Shown here: in pieces, positions 49,888 to 58,534 of the stretch | Layout of the letters: each line of letters begins with the position of its first letter | How positions within the stretch are numbered: the stretch's first letter is position 1 | Origin: SIG78 sp045585955 | GTDB taxonomy: Bacteria; Verrucomicrobiota; Lentisphaeria; Victivallales; Victivallaceae | Length of the DNA: 64,000 nucleotides | Assembly: GCA_045585955.1 (NCBI GenBank) | Contig: JAZMZK010000018.1 | Coordinates: 52,764-116,763, forward strand | Reading direction: 5' to 3' | The notes under the pieces: generated by a model | Told to the model about the DNA's origin: nothing | Seen by the model: the letters and a program-made list of their open reading frames with translations, nothing else | Database searches by the model: none | Position numbers and translations under genes: made by a program

Positions 49888-51345
49888 ATGTTTGATAATC
49901 TCAGTGACAAATTCGGAGAAATATTCAAAAAGCTTCGCGGTGAAACACGGTTGACCGAAAGCAATATCTCCGAAGCAATGCGCGAAATCCGTCTTGCACT
50001 GCTTGATGCAGATGTAAATGTGGATATAGCCCGTGAATTTGTGGAAAAAGTCCGTACCGACTGTCTGGGCGAAACAGTGCTGAAAAGTATCACTCCCGGT
50101 CAACAGGTAGTTAAGATCGTCAACGACCATTTGATCGAACTTCTGGGCAGCGAAGCAAGCGAACTTGATCTTGCCAGCAAACCGACGGTGATCATGCTCG
50201 TAGGCTTGCATGGTTCCGGGAAGACGACCACTGCCGGTAAATTGGCAAAATACCTTACCGATAAACAGAAAAAGTCTGTTTTGCTTACCGCTTGTGATAT
50301 TTATCGCCCCGCAGCTATTGATCAGTTGGAGATCCTCGGTAAAGATCTGGGCATAGAAGTATACGCCGAACGGGGCAATATGAATGTATCCGATATTGCC
50401 GCCAAAGCAGTCAATCAGGCAAAATTTACTCATACCGATGTAGTGATCCTCGATACCGCCGGTCGTTTGGAAATCGATGATGCCATGGTGCAGGAGCTTA
50501 TCCGGCTGCGCCAAAGCGTGCGTGCCGACGAAGTCTTGCTGGTAGCCGATGCAGCATTGGGGCAGGAAGCAGTACATGTGGCTGACACCTTCCACAAAGC
50601 TTTGAATCTGACCGGTTTCATTCTTACCAAACTTGATGGGGATGCCCGCGGCGGTGCGGCTCTTTCCATACGGCAGGTAACACAATGCCCGGTCAAATTC
50701 ATCGGTTTAGGCGAAAAGCTCGACGACCTTGATGTATTTTACCCCGACCGGATGGCATCACGGATTCTGGGCATGGGCGATGTGGTTTCGCTGGTGGAAA
50801 AAGCGGCTGCCGATCTGGATCAGGAAGAAGCGGAAAAACTGGCTGCAAAGCTGCGCAAAAACGAATTCGATTTCAATGACTTTTTGAGTCAGCTGAAACA
50901 ATTTGATAAACTCGGCGGTCTGGAAGGATTGCTCAAATTTCTGCCCGGCGGCAAACAACTCGCCGAAGCAGCAGCAATGGTCGATCCCCGGGAATTCAAG
51001 CGGTTGGAAGCGATGGTGCTTTCCATGACTCCTGTCGAGCGCGCCAATCCTGATTGCATCGACTTTGCCCGCCGCAAGCGTATTGCCAAAGGCTGCGGAT
51101 TGCCGCTGGAAAAGATCGCCGGTTACATCCGGCAGTTCAACCAGATGCGCAAGATGATGAAAAAGGGCGGACTTATGAAATCCCTTATGGGCGGCGGTTC
51201 TGCGCCCGGCAGCATGCCTTCGGCCGGAGGGTTCAATCCGTTTGGCGGCGGCGTGCAAACCATAAGCAAAAAAGAGCAGGAAAAGAAAAAGCGCCTTGCC
51301 AAGCTCAAGAAAAAAGAAAAACAAAAACAGCGTCGGAAAAAATAA
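49888..51345 (+). CDS. ffh: Signal recognition particle GTPase Ffh
   Basis: Ffh binds the 4.5S RNA and targets membrane proteins to the SecYEG translocon. The 485-residue protein has the N-terminal helical bundle (MFDNLSDKFGEIFKKLRG), the G domain (GLHGSGKTTTAGKLAKYL P-loop, DTAGRLEIDD, TKLDGDARGGAALS), and the M domain with RKRIAKGCG and a Met-rich helix (FNQMRKMMKKGGLMKSLMG). The tail is Gly-rich and then strongly basic (KKEKQKQRRKK). Nothing is missing. It heads a plus-strand run with an uncharacterised membrane protein, waaF and others. The 4.5S RNA gene was not found in this window. Confidence 0.97.
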   Translation: MFDNLSDKFGEIFKKLRGETRLTESNISEAMREIRLALLDADVNVDIAREFVEKVRTDCLGETVLKSITPGQQVVKIVNDHLIELLGSEASELDLASKPTVIMLVGLHGSGKTTTAGKLAKYLTDKQKKSVLLTACDIYRPAAIDQLEILGKDLGIEVYAERGNMNVSDIAAKAVNQAKFTHTDVVILDTAGRLEIDDAMVQELIRLRQSVRADEVLLVADAALGQEAVHVADTFHKALNLTGFILTKLDGDARGGAALSIRQVTQCPVKFIGLGEKLDDLDVFYPDRMASRILGMGDVVSLVEKAAADLDQEEAEKLAAKLRKNEFDFNDFLSQLKQFDKLGGLEGLLKFLPGGKQLAEAAAMVDPREFKRLEAMVLSMTPVERANPDCIDFARRKRIAKGCGLPLEKIAGYIRQFNQMRKMMKKGGLMKSLMGGGSAPGSMPSAGGFNPFGGGVQTISKKEQEKKKRLAKLKKKEKQKQRRKK

Positions 51346-51385
51346 ATTTATACTTTAACATAATACAGACTGGGAGAAAATATTT

Positions 51386-52183
51386 ATGTTGACCTTCATT
51401 ACAGCAATAATTATCGGTTTGCTTGCTGCTTACGGCAGCGGCTATGCAATGCACAATATGTCCTGGGGTGCCATTATCGGCATTGCGGCAATGGTTATAA
51501 CACAAATTCTGATCGGCTTGTATATCCGTACCCGGGTAAACAAAGTCAATAATGCCATCCAAACCCAGTTGCAGGAAGTGCAGACAAAGATCCAGCGCAA
51601 AGTCAACATGATGCAGCAGAAACCCGGCATGTCGCCGAAGTTTATGCAAAGCACAGTAGAAAAAGAGCAGAAACAGGCGGTGCATACAGCATTGGAAATG
51701 ACCGACCAGCTCAAGCGTTATTATCTTTGGAGCCCCATGCTTGCCAAACAGATCAATACGATGAAAATGATGTTTCATTACCAGATCAAAGAATTTGCTC
51801 AAGCGGATGCTTTGATGGACAAATGCCTGTTCTTTGATCCGACTTCTTCTGCAATGCGTATAGCACGCATGTATCGTAAAAACGACCCGGCTCTGGACAA
51901 GTTTGCCAAAAGAAAACTCAAGCGGGCCAAAGGCGATGCCGGAGTATTGCTCTATGCACTTTACAGCTGGATATTGGTCAAACGCAACGAGCTGGAAGCA
52001 GCCCGCAACTTGCTGGCAGAAAGCAAAAAACGCTGCGACAACGAAGTATTGAACGCCAACTGGGAACGCCTTGCCAACGATAAAGCCAAAAACTTTTCCA
52101 ACGCAGCGTTGGGCGAAATGTGGTATATGCTTTATCTTGAAGAACCCAAAGTAAAAACCCAGCGGATGCGCCCCCAGTTCTGA
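51386..52183 (+). CDS. Uncharacterised membrane protein with TPR-like helices
   Basis: A 265-residue protein I cannot assign. Two hydrophobic helices at the N-terminus (FITAIIIGLLAAYGSGYA and IIGIAAMVITQILIGLYI) are followed by a possible coiled coil (VNNAIQTQLQEVQTKIQRKV) and then by helical pairs resembling tetratricopeptide repeats (FAQADALMDKCLFFDPTSSA; VKRNELEAARNLLAESKKRC). It likely sits in the inner membrane with the helical part in the cytoplasm. It lies 40 bases after ffh and 21 bases before waaF, which hints at envelope biogenesis but no more. Confidence 0.75.
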   Translation: MLTFITAIIIGLLAAYGSGYAMHNMSWGAIIGIAAMVITQILIGLYIRTRVNKVNNAIQTQLQEVQTKIQRKVNMMQQKPGMSPKFMQSTVEKEQKQAVHTALEMTDQLKRYYLWSPMLAKQINTMKMMFHYQIKEFAQADALMDKCLFFDPTSSAMRIARMYRKNDPALDKFAKRKLKRAKGDAGVLLYALYSWILVKRNELEAARNLLAESKKRCDNEVLNANWERLANDKAKNFSNAALGEMWYMLYLEEPKVKTQRMRPQF

Positions 52184-52204
52184 TAGAATATTACAGGCTT
52201 TTTT

Positions 52205-53305
52205 ATGAGTATTATCCGCCAGAGCATTTCCGACCTTGCTGCTGCCAGGCAGTTTCCGGAGGTTACCATTGATCAGGCGAAACTGCAACACGGCATTGCT
52301 GTAAAATCGCCCAACTGGCTGGGCGATGCGGTAATGACCCTGCCGGCATTGCACGCATTGCGGCAAATGATGCCGGAAAAAGCTCCGCTGGTGGTGATTG
52401 CCCCCGTGCAGGTAGCTGACCTTTACCGGCTTTACTCCGGAGTTACTTATGTTGTTACCATAAAAGAGGCGCATAAAAGCTGGGATCGCAGAGTCTTTGA
52501 AAAACTGCGTTCTTTCCAGTTCAATGTGGGAGTGCTGTTCAGCAACTCGCTGCGGGATGCATGGCAGATGCGGCGGGCCGGAATCAAAGAGCTTTACGGC
52601 AGAGCCGCCCGATGCCGCTGGATATTGATGAAAGGCACCTTCAAATTCCCCAAATGGCAAACCGGAACATTGAATGAAAGCCACCATACCAACGAATATC
52701 TTGCCATCGTAAGCAGTATGGGAGCAAAACGCCAGGAACCGTTGATGCCGCCGCTGAAATCAAACTTGTCAATGGGGCAGTTGTCGTTAAAGATGCAAAG
52801 TTTCTGCCAACACCCCAAATTGATGCTGATGGCTCCGGGGGCGGCATACGGCGCTGCCAAACGCTGGGAAAGCAGTAAATTCAATGTTGTAGCAGCTGAA
52901 TATATAAAAACTGGCGGTATTGTGGCTGTACTGGGCAGTAAATCCGAACGACTTATCGGCGATGAAGTAATTGCCGGATTGCCGGAAAACAAGGCGTTCA
53001 ACCTCTCCGGCGAAACGACTTTCAGCGATTTATACAATCTGTTGAGAAATGCCCGCTGCTGCGTAGCCAACGATTCCGGCATCATGCACCTGGCGGCAGC
53101 TTTGGGCGTGCCGGGAGTGGCAGTGTTCGGTCCCACAGACTACCGGGCAACCGGACCGGTCAGCGATAAATGGCTGATCGTTTACGATAAAGAACCGTGT
53201 GCGCCATGTTTCAAACGCGTATGTCCATCCGGCAACCGCCACTGTATGGAAAAACTCACTGCCGGAGAAGTTATCGAAGCATTGAAAAAACTTAATATAA
53301 TGTAA
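52205..53305 (+). CDS. waaF: GT9 lipopolysaccharide heptosyltransferase, WaaF-like
   Basis: A 366-residue GT9 enzyme. The N-terminal VKSPNWLGDAVMTLPALHAL and the later RRAGIKELYGRAARCRW are the hallmarks of heptosyltransferase II. APGAAYGAAKRWESSKFN and the donor-binding DSGIMHLAAALGVPGVAVFGPT also match. The C-terminal CAPCFKRVCPSGNRHCMEKLT is the usual cysteine-rich end of WaaF. It transfers ADP-heptose to the LPS inner core, supporting an outer membrane in this organism. The N-terminus has about 30 residues more than typical, before the first family block. Confidence 0.9.
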   Translation: MSIIRQSISDLAAARQFPEVTIDQAKLQHGIAVKSPNWLGDAVMTLPALHALRQMMPEKAPLVVIAPVQVADLYRLYSGVTYVVTIKEAHKSWDRRVFEKLRSFQFNVGVLFSNSLRDAWQMRRAGIKELYGRAARCRWILMKGTFKFPKWQTGTLNESHHTNEYLAIVSSMGAKRQEPLMPPLKSNLSMGQLSLKMQSFCQHPKLMLMAPGAAYGAAKRWESSKFNVVAAEYIKTGGIVAVLGSKSERLIGDEVIAGLPENKAFNLSGETTFSDLYNLLRNARCCVANDSGIMHLAAALGVPGVAVFGPTDYRATGPVSDKWLIVYDKEPCAPCFKRVCPSGNRHCMEKLTAGEVIEALKKLNIM

Positions 53306-53350
53306 AGCAACAATTTTTCTGTATATAACAAAAAACCGGAGGGATCCACT

Positions 53351-54214
53351 ATGAAAAGCCGCCGTATGCAGGACTTGACCGTTCTCGAGCTGAAAAATTA
53401 TCTGGCAAACGCCAAACACAAAACCATCATCATACCTTATGCTTTAAGCGAACAGCACGGCTACCACCTGCCGCTGGATATGGATATAAGAAATGCCGAT
53501 TTCTTCTCCCAAAAGCTGGCGGAAAAACTGGACTGCCTGATCGCACCGACCTTGAACTACACCTTTTCCGGCGGCTTGCTTACCGGCACGATCAATGTCA
53601 AACCCAACACCTTCAGCAATCTGGTGGGCGAGATCATCGAATCTCTTGCCTTGCAGGGCTTTAATAACTTCATTATTCTGCCCGGCCACGGCGGCAGCGA
53701 AAGCATGCTGCATTTGAAAGAATCGCTGCGTATCCAAAAGTGGCTCAATCCTGCCCTTAAAGATAAGATGATATTGATGACTCCCATTTGGGATTTTTCG
53801 CCCACCTGGCTGGAACTTTTCAACACCCGCGATTACCATGCAGCGTTGGCGGAAACCAGCTTGCTGCTGCACTGGTGCCCCGAAGTGGTGCGCAAAGATA
53901 TGCTCCAAACCGATGTGGAAGAAGTCGCCGAACGGCTGCGTTCCGACCCGGACAGCTATCAGCTGCGGGAAAGTTTCACCGATCTACCGCAGGAAGTTGT
54001 GCAGACCAGTCAGCGTGCTGATGTGGTCGTGGGCGTTATGGGCTACCCCGAAAAAGCCAGCGCCGAACTGGGCGAAAAGCTGGAAAGTGAATTTCTGGGA
54101 AATGCCTCCAAAGCTATTCTCCAAGCCATTGATGATGCCAACGAAGCCCGCAAAAGCGGCAAACGCATCATCCACGACAACGGTGGGGCGTTGAAAATCT
54201 TGAACGAGCTGTAA
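53351..54214 (+). CDS. Creatininase-family amidohydrolase
   Basis: A 287-residue metal-dependent amidohydrolase of the creatininase family. Blocks seen are IIPYALSEQHGYHLPLDMDI (family P-G-S-x-E-x-H-G-x-H-L-P pattern with the first metal ligands), FNNFIILPGHGGSES (NGHGGN-type) and DYHAALAETSLLL (HAGxxETS-type). The metal-binding Glu, His and Asp are kept, but PYALSEQHG and PGHGGS depart from the consensus, so the substrate is unlikely to be creatinine. Relatives act on varied cyclic amides, including mycofactocin and FAPy intermediates. It is the fourth gene after ffh, with GGAGGGAT as the likely ribosome site. Confidence 0.83.
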   Translation: MKSRRMQDLTVLELKNYLANAKHKTIIIPYALSEQHGYHLPLDMDIRNADFFSQKLAEKLDCLIAPTLNYTFSGGLLTGTINVKPNTFSNLVGEIIESLALQGFNNFIILPGHGGSESMLHLKESLRIQKWLNPALKDKMILMTPIWDFSPTWLELFNTRDYHAALAETSLLLHWCPEVVRKDMLQTDVEEVAERLRSDPDSYQLRESFTDLPQEVVQTSQRADVVVGVMGYPEKASAELGEKLESEFLGNASKAILQAIDDANEARKSGKRIIHDNGGALKILNEL

Positions 54215-54231
54215 TTTACGGGAGGTAAATG

Positions 54232-55185
54232 ATGGTTGCAAAAGTTTCATGGTTATTTATATTGCTGCTGGCAGTAACGACCACACTTTCGGCAAAAGAG
54301 CTGAAAGTTCTGATGATCGGTAACAGTTTTTCCCGCTGCGTGGGGGTATATCTGCCGCGGCTGGTCAATGCTGAAAACAAACATCATTTGATCCTGACCA
54401 GCGCCTATATCGGCGGATGCCCACTGCAAAAACATCACGCTAAATTGCTGGAAGCCGAAAAAAATCCTGCGGTCAAACCCTACAAGATAACAGTTTGGGA
54501 TTCCAAGAAAAATCCCAACCGCAAAACCAGCGATTCAGTGGCAGGCAATGTTAATGAATTGCTGAAAAATAATCAGTACGATATAATCACCATTCAGCAG
54601 GGCAGTGCCAGAAGTTTTGACTATAAAACTTATCAGCCTTATGCCGATGAGCTGATCAAGTACATCCGCAAATATCAGAAAAATGCCGAGATCGTCATTC
54701 ACCAGACCTGGGCATACCGGGTGGATTCCCCCAGCTTTAAAGGTTGGAAGCTGGATCAGAAAACCATGTATGAAAAAATTGCCGCAGCTTACAGAACTCT
54801 GGCTGAAAAGCATAAACTGCGGGTGATCCCCATGGCGGATGCTGTGCAGATTTATCGTGCCGATACGCCAAAAAAGTATGTCCCGATAGATCGCAAGGCG
54901 ACTTATAAATTCCCCGCCCTGCCCGATTTTTCCGGCGATGTTGTGGGGGTATCATTGTGGCAGACTAACCGCAAAGTCAAACCGCCAAAGCGTTATGTGC
55001 ATAACGATTACTCACATTTGAACGATCAGGGCAACTACTTGCAGGCAGTTTGCTGGTATGCTTTTCTGTTTAACGAAGATGCGGAAAAAATAACTTATAC
55101 GCCCAAGAATATAAATGTGCAAGATGCCGCACTTTTACGGAAGTGTGCTAAAAAAGCAATAAAACAATATTTGCAGGCAAAATAA
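54232..55185 (+). CDS. Secreted DUF4886/SGNH-hydrolase-like protein (first copy)
   Basis: A 317-residue protein with a signal peptide (MVAKVSWLFILLLAVTTTLSA, cleavage after LSA). The mature part begins KELKVLMIGNSFSRCVGVYL, the SGNH-type block I with nucleophile Ser, followed by IGGCPLQKH, NNQYDIITIQQGSARSFD and a C-terminal DYSHLNDQGNYLQA holding the Asp-His pair. This is the DUF4886 pattern, probably an esterase acting on acylated glycans outside the cytoplasm. It is clearly a paralogue of the protein at 62912-63850. The start at 54232 was preferred to 54229 as GGAGG is six rather than three bases away. A strong bidirectional hairpin follows. Confidence 0.85.
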   Translation: MVAKVSWLFILLLAVTTTLSAKELKVLMIGNSFSRCVGVYLPRLVNAENKHHLILTSAYIGGCPLQKHHAKLLEAEKNPAVKPYKITVWDSKKNPNRKTSDSVAGNVNELLKNNQYDIITIQQGSARSFDYKTYQPYADELIKYIRKYQKNAEIVIHQTWAYRVDSPSFKGWKLDQKTMYEKIAAAYRTLAEKHKLRVIPMADAVQIYRADTPKKYVPIDRKATYKFPALPDFSGDVVGVSLWQTNRKVKPPKRYVHNDYSHLNDQGNYLQAVCWYAFLFNEDAEKITYTPKNINVQDAALLRKCAKKAIKQYLQAK

Positions 55186-55194
55186 AAGATATTG

Positions 55195-55234
55195 TCAGGT
55201 GTCGGGACATAGCGTAAGATGCCCCGCCACCTGT
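55195..55234. terminator. Bidirectional terminator between convergent genes
   Basis: TCAGGTG-T-CGGG-A-CAT and ATG-C-CCCG-C-CACCTG pair around a loop AGCGTAAG, with two mismatches. It lies between the stops at 55185 (plus) and 55258 (minus). No long T-run, so strength is uncertain. Confidence 0.55.
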
Positions 55235-55257
55235 CCATAAGCAACAGGCTTGTGCGA

Positions 55258-57000
55258 TTAAGGTAATGCGTATTTTTTACTTTCCAGTTCTTTTATATTA
55301 TTACCCAAAACAAATTCAAATTCTGCAATCGTTTTATTACAAACGGCTTCAGCAGTGCTAAACAAAATTAAAAATCCGCGGCCATTGCAATTCATACATT
55401 TCATGCGTCTGCTGCCTTTGCAGTGCATACATATCCCGCTTGATTTACATTCAGCACAAGGAGAACCAATTTTGAAGCTGCTGCCATTACATTCAGGACA
55501 TTTACCGGGGTGCTTTGCACAATAAATACACGCTTGCACACCTTTGCGGCAATTTTTACAATCGGTAATTACAGACTTTTCCAGCTCCGGCAGGAGATTC
55601 CGGTATTCGCCTGATTTGTAGAGTTTATTGATTTCGTCAAAATGCCGATGTTGCAAAAGCAACAAAAAACGCAACCGAAACAGCTGCCGGGAAATATCTT
55701 TACTGTCATGCGGACAAACTCTTTTCAATATATTATCCTGCCGCACACATTCAATATTTATCCGGTTATGGGTAAGGTTGTTACTGGCTTTAAGTTCTAC
55801 TATACTTTTTAAGGCATTTTTTATATCCATTACAGCATTATCCAACTGTTGGTTGATACGCCGTTTGGCAGCAATGATCGTCTGTTTGAGCTTTTCTTTT
55901 ACCTGCTCAAAACCCTGACTGTACGCCGGTTCTTCCTGCATGAGCGCAAGAAAATCTTCCAACTTACGGCAGCTGTTCTCATTACGCAGATTATTTATAT
56001 GTAATTCGGCGCAGCTCACAGCCTTCTGCAAACCGGCAGTTAAGTCCATCCTGGCAGAAAAACTTTTCAGTTTTTGCAAAAAGTCAGTCAATTCTTCCAC
56101 CGTAGCCCGACCTGGATCGAATGCAGCAGTCAAAGCATTCAATTTTACAGTTTCTACTGCCTGATCTGCCGGCATCCATTGATTATCGAAAAAGACCAAT
56201 CCATTATCATAATTCTGCCGGATAGTTTTGCTGTTTTGCCAATACAATTCCTGCTTATAAGGCATAATACCTTTTTCCGGTTTGAGTTTATCGAATGTGT
56301 TGTTCAACCAATCAGCAGGTACGGCAGCAACATTTATACTGCCGGCAAGTTCTGCATCTTCCGCAACCCAACCGGGCAGCTCCGGATCATAACAGACAAA
56401 AAATGTTGCAGTAAAATTACGCTGACTTGAAGAACTCGGCCGGATATATATATAATTGTAATCAAATTTTTCATCCGGCAGTGCCCGGACAGCGTTATTC
56501 AGCAGTTCGCTTTTGAGTTTATCCGGGGTAGATCGTATTTTGAAGTCAGTCATAACAATACTGACTGCCGGTACATGCTGCCACATACGCCGCTTATCCA
56601 CAAAGTCAAGTGACACCAATGCCCGATATGTATAGCGTTCATGTTTGATTTTGGTAAGCTTGCTCCAAGATGCTTTGCGGCAAAATATATCAAGTTCCTG
56701 CCCTGCATAGTGACGGGCAACCGCCATTTCGATCAAATCACCATGAGGTGCTGTGCGCGGCACAGCCTCGATACCGTCAAACTCCAGCAACAGAAGTTTA
56801 TTTTCACTGATCAGAAAAGCCTTACTCTGGCTGTTGAGTTTTATTTGTTTGGCAAATTCACTTTTCATATATTGACTGATCAGATATTTCATATCTGCGG
56901 AAAGTCTTTTTTCTGAAGTTGCCGCATCGCTGCATCCGCAAACGCCAAAAGCCGTGAGCACAAACAAAAATGCGCTACAAACTGCGAGTTTATTCCTCAT
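55258..57000 (-). CDS. Putative lipoprotein with DnaJ-type CXXC zinc-binding C-terminus
   Basis: A 580-residue exported protein of unknown function. The N-terminus MRNKLAVCSAFLFVLTAFGVCGC ends in a lipobox-like VCGC. The middle (about 60-450) is a mostly alpha/beta region with no family I recognise, including possible coiled coils around KLKQTIIAAKRRINQQLDNA. Near the C-terminus six CXXC pairs (CKNC, CIYC, CPEC, CAEC, CMHC, CMNC, about 485-555) are spaced by Gly-rich turns as in the DnaJ cysteine-rich domain. Such a zinc domain on a lipoprotein is uncommon. It overlaps by ATGA with the zinc-ribbon membrane protein upstream, so the two probably act together. Confidence 0.72.
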   Translation of the reverse strand: MRNKLAVCSAFLFVLTAFGVCGCSDAATSEKRLSADMKYLISQYMKSEFAKQIKLNSQSKAFLISENKLLLLEFDGIEAVPRTAPHGDLIEMAVARHYAGQELDIFCRKASWSKLTKIKHERYTYRALVSLDFVDKRRMWQHVPAVSIVMTDFKIRSTPDKLKSELLNNAVRALPDEKFDYNYIYIRPSSSSQRNFTATFFVCYDPELPGWVAEDAELAGSINVAAVPADWLNNTFDKLKPEKGIMPYKQELYWQNSKTIRQNYDNGLVFFDNQWMPADQAVETVKLNALTAAFDPGRATVEELTDFLQKLKSFSARMDLTAGLQKAVSCAELHINNLRNENSCRKLEDFLALMQEEPAYSQGFEQVKEKLKQTIIAAKRRINQQLDNAVMDIKNALKSIVELKASNNLTHNRINIECVRQDNILKRVCPHDSKDISRQLFRLRFLLLLQHRHFDEINKLYKSGEYRNLLPELEKSVITDCKNCRKGVQACIYCAKHPGKCPECNGSSFKIGSPCAECKSSGICMHCKGSRRMKCMNCNGRGFLILFSTAEAVCNKTIAEFEFVLGNNIKELESKKYALP

Positions 57001-58511
57001 AAATTTTTACCTTCCATACGGCGCAGGATATCTGCCTTGTCAAAGAGAGCCCGCAAAACATCGCCCAACACCAGCAACGCAAATGCCAGCAACAAAGTTT
57101 TAAGCCACAAACTGACTTGTTCTTTATACATCCCCCGCAAAAGCGTAGTTTTTTTGCTGTTGTAAACATTGATCAGCCGGGGAATTTTTTCCAGAAATCT
57201 TTCCATTTCGGCTATTTCAAGATCCAGCTGCCAGCCATCCGCCAGCTGCACGATCAGTCCGGCGGCGATCTCAAGTTCGCCTTGAGCTTTACCGGGAACA
57301 GTCCGGGGGGATCTGGTTTTTACAACAGTTACATTGTTATCATTCGGAAAAAGCTGTTTACGGACAAAACCGGCGGCAGCTTCAAACTGTTTGAGCAATC
57401 GTTGTTGTTCGGTATTACCGGCTGAAAACTTATTCTTGAAATTCTGCATTGTAACTTCCAGCGACTCCAACACACTTTTTTTATAATTTTCGTTGGTATA
57501 AAACTGTTGTTTGAGTTCTCCGGCCTGCACTATGATCCGGTTTGAACCGTGCGAAACAGCAGTTGCAGCCACGCCGGGTTTATACGGAATGGAGCCGAAA
57601 CTTTTAACAAATGCTTCTTTGATTTTTGTATTGCTCTGCTTGTATTGTTCAAGTACATACTGTGCCTTCGACAAATCACGCCGGGAAAGCCCCCCCAGCG
57701 GCATGGGATCAGGATGGCGGCATATATCAGCACTCAAACTCATTCCGTCAAGTATGCCATCACTGCCGATATTACCGGAGCCTTGCAGCAAACTTACAGC
57801 ATTTTTAAATTGATTACTCAATTCCTTTTCCCGCCTGATCAGCTCTTTATTTGCTGCTGCCAAAGCTATTTTTTCCGGTATAAGCGCTTCACTTTCCCGA
57901 TAGTCACAATAGAGGTGCCAGGAAAAGTATACGCCTGCAAACAATATCATCGCCGCCAGCACATACACGGATCGGCAGCCCAGCCGACCCCAGAAATACG
58001 ATTTATGGAAAAAATTATTTTCCGATCCCCCCTTCCCGCTGCCGTTTTTTGTATTCAAAGTGGCAGTCGGTCTTAAAGGTACAGGTTTCTCTTCAGATTC
58101 ACCGGAAAGTGTATCTTCAGCAGCGCTCCAGTTTTTGCTGTTTACTGCGATCTTCAGTTGGGGCTTTTCTTGCGGCGTATCAGCGCCGGGCGGCAGCGGC
58201 ATTTCACTGTCAGGAGCCGTCGGCATATCATCCATTGTTTTTTTAGCTTTGCGTTTTAATTTTATCCGCCGTACAGCGGTTGCACCGGTTGTGGTGCTGC
58301 CGGTTTGCGGCGGATCCGGCAGTTGCAAATCAGGAGCAGATGGCACATCAGATAAATCACTGGATCCTGCGGCAGACTCAAACTCATTATCTGCTTGCGG
58401 AAAATTTATTTTTTTACCGCAAGCCGGGCATTTCATTGTTTTGCCCATCCAGGCATCATCAACATTGAGCTTGGCATTGCAATATTTGCAATAATGAATA
58501 AAAGATCCCAT
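56997..58511 (-). CDS. Zinc-ribbon membrane protein of unknown function
   Basis: A 504-residue protein. Residues 8-35 form a zinc ribbon (CKYCNAKLNVDDAWMGKTMK then CPACG). Then comes a long Pro/Ser/Thr-rich low-complexity linker with IKLKRKAKKT, a membrane helix near 180-200 (VYVLAAMILFAGVYFSWHLY), a coiled, probably periplasmic domain (about 205-465), and a second helix close to the C-terminus (LLLAFALLVLGDVLRALFD). The zinc ribbon would face the cytoplasm. No known family is recognised. It is 23 bases downstream of the ClC gene and its stop overlaps the lipoprotein start, so an envelope complex of the two is plausible. Confidence 0.72.
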   Translation of the reverse strand: MGSFIHYCKYCNAKLNVDDAWMGKTMKCPACGKKINFPQADNEFESAAGSSDLSDVPSAPDLQLPDPPQTGSTTTGATAVRRIKLKRKAKKTMDDMPTAPDSEMPLPPGADTPQEKPQLKIAVNSKNWSAAEDTLSGESEEKPVPLRPTATLNTKNGSGKGGSENNFFHKSYFWGRLGCRSVYVLAAMILFAGVYFSWHLYCDYRESEALIPEKIALAAANKELIRREKELSNQFKNAVSLLQGSGNIGSDGILDGMSLSADICRHPDPMPLGGLSRRDLSKAQYVLEQYKQSNTKIKEAFVKSFGSIPYKPGVAATAVSHGSNRIIVQAGELKQQFYTNENYKKSVLESLEVTMQNFKNKFSAGNTEQQRLLKQFEAAAGFVRKQLFPNDNNVTVVKTRSPRTVPGKAQGELEIAAGLIVQLADGWQLDLEIAEMERFLEKIPRLINVYNSKKTTLLRGMYKEQVSLWLKTLLLAFALLVLGDVLRALFDKADILRRMEGKNL

Positions 58512-58534
58512 AAGCTGCCTCCATCGATATAAAA

